Source: Corylus avellana (lineage: Eukaryota > Streptophyta > Magnoliopsida > Fagales > Betulaceae). Taken from it: 64,000 nt of DNA. Below are positions 58,008 through 64,000 of the stretch, in pieces. The translations under genes and the position numbers were made by a program. Location of the stretch: contig NC_081541.1 in the NCBI RefSeq assembly GCF_901000735.1, forward strand, positions 4,333,021 to 4,397,020, in the 5' to 3' direction. Positions within the stretch are counted from its first letter, which is position 1; each line of letters opens with the position of its first letter. The notes beneath the pieces were generated by a model. The model made no database searches. It was not told the DNA's origin and saw only the letters and a list, made by a program, of their open reading frames with translations.

Positions 58008-60666
58008 ATGGAGATTATTAAGCATTTCAGTCACCATCATGTGTTATCGCTGAGTGAAAGGAAGGGAGAAGATAAGGTTTTATGCAAAGCATGCTGTGAA
58101 CACTGCGATGAAGGTGTGATGATCTACAGTTGCAGGGAATCTGATTGCGACTTCAACCTGCACGAATCATGTGCAAAGCTACCGCAGGAGTTGCACAACC
58201 CACTTCTTCACCCTCACCCACACCCTCTTTCCCTAGTATACCTAAAGCACCCACACCCTCTTTCCCTAGTACACCTAAAGAACGGCATGTTTCGGTGTAA
58301 AGCTTGTCGCAAAATTTGCTTGGGCTTCACCTTCAGCTGCGAAAAGGACTGCAACGTCGTCTTTGATGTTAAGTGCGCTTTTATAAGGCCAGCGATAGAA
58401 GAAACGGGCGAGCCAGTTCCTGTACATTTTACCCACCATGAGCATCCATTGGTACCCTTGGAGAACATGCCTGGCGATCGCATTAGCTGCCGCGTGTGTG
58501 GAACATACTGCTCCGACCCGACCTATGGTTGCTTCCCATGTCGCTACTTTCTCCATCGATCGTGTTTTAAGTTGCCGCAAGAGATTTTCCATCCCTTTCA
58601 TCCATACCACCCTCTCACCCTAAAATCCCGAAATCCCCTGGAGGATGTTGTTGTTCGATGCAATGCCTGTCGCAATGATATCCGGTACCTGCACCAAGTC
58701 GCCTATGTTTGTGAGTATACGAATTGCAGATTTCGGCTGCACAGAGAATGCACTAGGGTCATAATGCCTGCCATAACATACGAAGGCCACGATCACCTTC
58801 TTCAATTCAACCACAATATTATTAGAAAGAATTATAGAGGTGATGAAGAACTACTGATCAAGTACTGCAGCGCTTGCAAATCCACTTGTGAATCATATGG
58901 TTTCAGTTGTCTGTATTGTGATTTCAATCTCCATCATACGTGTGGTCCATTACCATCTACCATTAAACACAAATCCCACATACATCCCCTCATTCTTACC
59001 AATTCTCCTGCTCAACATGAAGATGAGACACACGATGAATTCTATTGCGATGCTTGTGAGGAAGAAAGGCCGGATCCACTATTACCCATTTATCAGTGCA
59101 TACAATGTCACTTTGCTGCTGATATTAAATGCCTCATCTTTGAGGTAAGCTGATGCACGTGGAATCTTTTATTTCAACTTTTCTTTTCTTTTTAATATTT
59201 CAAGTTTTAAAAGTAAAAAAAATTAAAAAATTAAAAATAATAATAATAATAAACAAAAAATAAAATTAAAATAACTTTCTAGGATATTTACTCTCTGAAA
59301 ATATGACTGGAGTCCTTTTAATCTATGCAATATATATGCCCAATAATATGGAATACACATGTTTTGTATTTATAGGCTATATTGGGAACACTCAATTAAA
59401 ATTTTGCTTTCAAAAAACTAATCTTAACCATTTTCAACACTACGAAGTGTAGGTGTAGATTGTGAAAATTAAAGTGCTACTGATCATATATATAGAGATG
59501 AGTCATATAATTCTTTCATAAGTAATTTTAGAAGTTCTTCTCATGTTCGTGTGTCCCTCCAAAATTGATATAACTTTTAAAATCATCATTGGATCAAAAT
59601 TTAATAGTAATTTATTATAAATCTAATAGTAATTTTAAAGACACGTCAGTTTTGAAGTGACACAAGAGAGACATTGAAGGACTTTTAGCATTACTCATGA
59701 AAAAATTGTATGATTCATATATATGAGTAGCACTTTAATTTTCTTTTTTAATACAAATACTAGCACTTTAATTCATATATCAAGTACAATTAGTTCATGC
59801 TTTTAACTCATAGTCTATGGTTTGATTTGTAGGTAATATCATTGCTAAATGGAGAATATGGAGATGTAGAGTTGATAAATCCTCTAGGACAGTTTGGTAA
59901 GGTTATTACCAAAGAAGCAGCAAAAGAGATGGCGCAAACGAAAGATAAAAAACAACTCGAGCTAACTTTAACCTGGGAAGATGTTTTAAAAACATTGAGA
60001 GAAGACGAGAATGAAAATGAAGTGGTTCTTTTAGAGGATAGAATAAAGGAAATAACTACTGCTAGATGGATAGAGCCATATGACCATCAGGAAATTATAA
60101 TGTTTTGTGACAAGGCTTGTACAGATTTCATGGAGTTTGTCGAACATGATGAGGATTGGAGTTACAAGTTTCCTTATGATTGGGATCTTTTTTCTATTAA
60201 GAAAGAAGAGGTTGTGAATGTTGGGGATTACAAGACTACTCGGAGGTTAGCCCCTATCTTAAACCACCTGCTTTCTAATTATGGGGATATTGGTGCCGAA
60301 TCCACATTAAGTCCTAAGCTGAGATCGCTCTACCTTTGCATGTTATGTGAGTGCATAGATCGTATGAGAAACACCAAGGTTGTGGACATCACAATTGATA
60401 TACTTCTCGGTTGGTGGAGATGCTTGAAAATCTTGCAATTTGCAGGATTTAAAATTGAGTTTGCCTTTGATAGATTGAAGAGAGTAACACATGCTCATTT
60501 TGGTCTTTATGTTGAAAGCCAAGTAGACAATGCTGTTGATCAAATTGAGAAATTCACAAGAAAACTCGAGTACATAAAATCTGCAAAATCCAACTTAATC
60601 GAGGAATGCTTGAGAGAGGCTTTGATACTGAAAAAAGAAAAAGCAGTTCCATCAAGACTACTATAG
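58008..60666 (+). CDS. DC1-domain protein with C-terminal helical domain (copy C, intact)
   Basis: Exon 1 is 58008-59144 (379 codons) and exon 2 is 59833-60666, phase 0 junction (GAG|GTAAGC ... TTGTAG|GTAATA), giving 656 residues. I used the ATG at 58008 (MEIIKHFSHHHVLSLSE), which aligns with copy B; an ATG 14 codons upstream is also in frame. DC1 modules: CKACCEHCDEG ... LHESC; CKACRKICLGFTFSC; CRVCGTYCSDP; CNACRNDI ... CEYTNCRFRLHREC; YCSACKSTCES ... CDFNLHHTC; FYCDACEEERPDPLL. The acidic GAT-coded linker of copies A and B is missing. An 11-residue stretch is duplicated in frame (HPHPLSLVYLK HPHPLSLVHLK). Exon 2 ends TRKLEYIKSAKSNLIEECL ... VPSRLL, closer to A2/B2 than to A/B. An AATAAA at 60801-60806 could be the poly-A signal. 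Confidence 0.87.
59519..59699. mobile_element. Foldback MITE in the copy C intron
   Basis: Left end AAGTAATTTTAGAAGTTCTTC, right end AAGGACTTTTAGCATTACTC. More diverged than the copies at 41699 and 52350 but at the same intron position. Confidence 0.65.
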
Positions 60667-60806
60667 ATATCAACTGTGTTAAACGTTTATTTCCATGAAT
60701 GTATGTTTATTTCTTTTGTATTAGTTTGTCTTATTTAATGTGTTAGGAAGTTAGTTGTGGGTACTCATTGTGCTACTTATATGTTTACAACATGAATTGC
60801 AATAAA

Positions 60807-61220
60807 ATTCATCATAGATGATATGTATGAAGTTATGACATACAATTAATATAGCAAACTGTTTGTATTCAAGTATTTTTATCATATGCTATGGTACTAC
60901 AATTTTAATATAAACTCTTTACAAACTTGATATGTTAGCGTCTCCAAGAGGTAGCTTAACGTATTGATAAGTTGGCTCTTATATTTAATTTAATTTAATT
61001 TTTTTTTATTATAAATTTAAATTTCAAGTACTCTTAAACAATAAGGCACTTGGCTTTGAAGATAGATGATGTGCATCATTTTATAATAAAATGATGCTAT
61101 TAGGGAAAAAAATAAAAAATAAAATAAAATAATCATCAACTTTTAATATTAATATGAGCAAATATTTGAATAACTACCAATTCGAGCCTTATACGAGATA
61201 CTTACGAGTCTAACTGAGTC
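60807..61220. other. Spacer downstream of DC1 copy C
   Basis: AT-rich spacer. A phrase CTCCAAGAGGTAGCTTAA (60941) recalls a SINE head but has no box B behind it. No gene seen. Confidence 0.45.
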
Positions 61221-61236
61221 GAGCTGAGTTTACTTT

Positions 61237-61343
61237 TATCTTTTTTTTTGACATGTCCACACAAGAGGGGGGAGGGGGATTCGAACTAGTGGCATCCGCT
61301 TCATTAAGCGTAGTTCTAGTCGATTGAGCTACACCTTAGAGAT
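61237..61343 (-). mobile_element. tRNA-derived SINE, minus strand
   Basis: On the minus strand: GTGTAGCTCAATCGAC (box A), AAGCGGATGCCACTAG, GTTCGAATCCCC (box B), and a T-run tail on the plus strand. Target-site duplication GAGCTGAGTTTACTTT (16 bases) at 61221-61236 and 61344-61359. Same family as 6417 and 57001. Confidence 0.85.
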
Positions 61344-61552
61344 GAGCTGAGTTTACTTTGTTTAATATTCAAGTCATTATCTGTGTTCGATCATAAAACA
61401 CCTCATTTAATAATCGAATCAGACACAAGCTCACGAGGACTTCACTCACTTAACACTCCTATCCACAGCAATCGGTGAGTGCTCTTGAGTGGGAGGTGTG
61501 TCATGTGTGAGTCAAGGAGGTAGAGACAAAGGAAAATAAAAAAAATTTGAAA

Positions 61553-62644
61553 GTGGGTCGGGAGCTGTACCGGTACGTGTGGGAGAGGATGAAGGAGAAA
61601 AGAAAGAAAAGAATAAAGAAAAGAAGAAAGGAGTGGGGGACAAGACAGCAGCGTAAATGGAGGAATAAAAGAAGAAGGGTGGACCGTCGCGTGGAAAAAT
61701 GGGGAAAGAGAAGAAAAGAAAGAAAAAAAAAATAGGAAAGTGGGTGGTTGAGCTGTATGCGGATAATGATTGGTGTCTCAACACTCTCGAATAATATCTC
61801 TTACATCACTTCATCATCTAATTCTTTCTACTAATAATTCCTCCACTATTTCATTCATACTCAAAATTAATAATTAAAAAATCTATTTTGCCTTATTAAA
61901 TCATTCTATCACTTAAATCACCCAATCAAATAATCTGAATATAATCTCTCATAAAAATCAAAGTCATCAAATAAAAAACCATTTTCACACATCACCTGCA
62001 TGTTTACATTGTGAGCACAGATGTAAACATGCAGGTGTTATAGTCTTGAAACCTTGGAATATTTGTGGCTTAGTTCTTATATATGTCATTAAATTGTGAG
62101 CATAGATGGTAAGGGATAGAGATGGAGGAAAGAGGACATGAAAAGCAAGCAATTGCTGTGGTTTTGGGTTTTAAAGCTGTGCAAAGTACTGAAAAAGGCA
62201 TTAAAAATCCAAAATGTTCATTTCAGCTACTAGTGGAAAAATGTCTTAATTAAACTACTACGGAATTGCTGGAATTCTGCATATTTTGTTTATAAAGCTT
62301 GTTCCCGCAACTGGTATTGAATTGCTGAACAGTGTAGCGTTAGCATAATATTTTTATAGTCGCAGAAGGTTGCGTTTGGTAGAATGATTTTCATTGTTTG
62401 AAATTAAAATCACAATATGTCAAAAGAAATTAGATAATATTGAACTAACAATTTTAGCTGGGACAATTTTCTTCTAAACTGAGACAGATTTTTCCTTTCC
62501 CATCTATATTGAACTAACATTTGCATTGAAAGCTCGCAATAAACACATATATTTCTACGTACGTTGGAAGGATACATGTTAATTTAATTGAGTGATTTTG
62601 AGGATTTTCTTTTTTAAGATCCTTTTAATTTCCTGTTTTGTTTC
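61553..62644. repeat. 1092-base segment repeated after the N gap (first copy)
   Basis: GTGGGTCGGGAGCTGTACCGG to TTCCTGTTTTGTTTC, which stops at the N run. It is a GA-rich stretch, an AT-rich spacer, then HSFA1 5' and 3' flank words around a 16-base hairpin (CACCTGCATGTTTACA at 61993, inverse at 62022-62037). No gene; the Lys/Arg-rich frame at 61547 is a product of the GA-rich DNA. Confidence 0.9.
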
Positions 62645-62744
62645 NNNNNNNNNNNNNNNNNNNNNNNNNNNNNNNNNNNNNNNNNNNNNNNNNNNNNNNN
62701 NNNNNNNNNNNNNNNNNNNNNNNNNNNNNNNNNNNNNNNNNNNN
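62645..62744. other. Assembly gap (100 N)
   Basis: Exactly 100 N between two apparently identical 1092-base stretches. Confidence 0.98.
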
Positions 62745-63836
62745 GTGGGTCGGGAGCTGTACCGGTACGTGTGGGAGAGGATGAAGGAGAAAAGAAAGAA
62801 AAGAATAAAGAAAAGAAGAAAGGAGTGGGGGACAAGACAGCAGCGTAAATGGAGGAATAAAAGAAGAAGGGTGGACCGTCGCGTGGAAAAATGGGGAAAG
62901 AGAAGAAAAGAAAGAAAAAAAAAATAGGAAAGTGGGTGGTTGAGCTGTATGCGGATAATGATTGGTGTCTCAACACTCTCGAATAATATCTCTTACATCA
63001 CTTCATCATCTAATTCTTTCTACTAATAATTCCTCCACTATTTCATTCATACTCAAAATTAATAATTAAAAAATCTATTTTGCCTTATTAAATCATTCTA
63101 TCACTTAAATCACCCAATCAAATAATCTGAATATAATCTCTCATAAAAATCAAAGTCATCAAATAAAAAACCATTTTCACACATCACCTGCATGTTTACA
63201 TTGTGAGCACAGATGTAAACATGCAGGTGTTATAGTCTTGAAACCTTGGAATATTTGTGGCTTAGTTCTTATATATGTCATTAAATTGTGAGCATAGATG
63301 GTAAGGGATAGAGATGGAGGAAAGAGGACATGAAAAGCAAGCAATTGCTGTGGTTTTGGGTTTTAAAGCTGTGCAAAGTACTGAAAAAGGCATTAAAAAT
63401 CCAAAATGTTCATTTCAGCTACTAGTGGAAAAATGTCTTAATTAAACTACTACGGAATTGCTGGAATTCTGCATATTTTGTTTATAAAGCTTGTTCCCGC
63501 AACTGGTATTGAATTGCTGAACAGTGTAGCGTTAGCATAATATTTTTATAGTCGCAGAAGGTTGCGTTTGGTAGAATGATTTTCATTGTTTGAAATTAAA
63601 ATCACAATATGTCAAAAGAAATTAGATAATATTGAACTAACAATTTTAGCTGGGACAATTTTCTTCTAAACTGAGACAGATTTTTCCTTTCCCATCTATA
63701 TTGAACTAACATTTGCATTGAAAGCTCGCAATAAACACATATATTTCTACGTACGTTGGAAGGATACATGTTAATTTAATTGAGTGATTTTGAGGATTTT
63801 CTTTTTTAAGATCCTTTTAATTTCCTGTTTTGTTTT
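62745..63836. repeat. 1092-base segment repeated after the N gap (second copy)
   Basis: Begins at the same GTGGGTCGGG as 61553 (offset 1192) and follows it without a difference that I can see. The first copy ends in TTTTGTTTC at the gap; this copy continues through a long T run. Confidence 0.92.
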
Positions 63837-64000
63837 TTTTTTTTTTTTCCTGAGGGGGCCAATGGGGTACCATCCCTGTGAAATCATCGTCACTTGTCCA
63901 TTTCTCCCTAATTGTAGCCAAAGGGTGACCGTGGTGGGTATAAGAACAAATAAATTTACTGTTAACACTTAATCCCAACTTCAACGTTTGGGTGTGCTTA
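63837..64000 (+). promoter_or_regulatory. Start of a further DC1-gene upstream region at the window edge
   Basis: GGGGCCAATGGGGTACCATCC, GTGAAATCATCGTCACTTGTCC, ATTTCTCCCT and AGCCAAAGGGTGACCGTGGTGGG match the upstream region of copy C (57710-57830) in the same order. Another family member probably starts a few hundred bases beyond the window. Confidence 0.55.

Noticed and set aside
61547..61735. Lys/Arg-rich 62-codon frame (KEKRKKRIKKRRKEW), repeated after the gap
   Set aside because: It is a translation of a GA-rich stretch. There is no family, no splice context and no gene-like surroundings.

Overview
This is a nuclear, AT-rich segment from a flowering plant, most likely a woody eudicot of the rosid type. 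The evidence is multi-exon genes with GT/AG introns, plant-only families (class A1 heat-shock factor, EXORDIUM-like, DC1 proteins), and many small plant transposons (SINEs, MITEs, a TRIM, Copia, LINE and hAT remnants). Three runs of exactly 100 N (43422-43521, 54746-54845, 62645-62744) are scaffold gaps.

Positions 1-31 kb hold single-copy housekeeping and regulatory genes: THO complex subunit 7 (minus, 3' end missing), an EXORDIUM-like secreted protein (minus), a 12-exon plastid-type pseudokinase (plus), a GNAT acetyltransferase of the NAA60/MCC1 type (plus), the 63-residue anaphase-promoting-complex subunit APC13/BONSAI (minus; its exons are too short to show as ORFs), and a full class A1 heat-shock transcription factor (plus). 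THO7, NAA60, the kinase and HSFA1 are also neighbours on Arabidopsis chromosome 5 (AT5G16790 to AT5G16820, from memory). A short terminal exon resembling SYP2-type syntaxins at 54.4 kb fits AT5G16830, so the order is conserved across the window.

Positions 31-64 kb, between HSFA1 and the syntaxin relic and beyond, hold an accessory cluster. Its genes encode an unusual two-part protein: about six DC1 (Cys/His zinc-binding) modules in exon 1 and a helical C-terminal domain of about 280 residues in exon 2. Two copies look intact (47268-49511 and 58008-60666). One is broken by a single-base deletion (36091-38331). Two are chimeric pseudogenes (40751-42895 and 51393-53546). Small relics lie at 35363 and 46542. 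A further copy appears to begin just past the right edge. A block of about 10.3-10.8 kb (32621-43421) recurs as 43790-54070. Pieces of HSFA1 (its last exon, its 5' flank and its 3' flank) are scattered through the cluster, so the HSFA1 locus took part in the duplications. The 1092-base repeat either side of the last N run looks like an assembly redundancy rather than biology.

The genes in the left half have unrelated jobs: mRNA export, cell wall or growth signalling, plastid, N-terminal acetylation, cell cycle and heat response. No operon-like logic is expected. The right half is a birth-and-death gene cluster with signs of rapid coding change.
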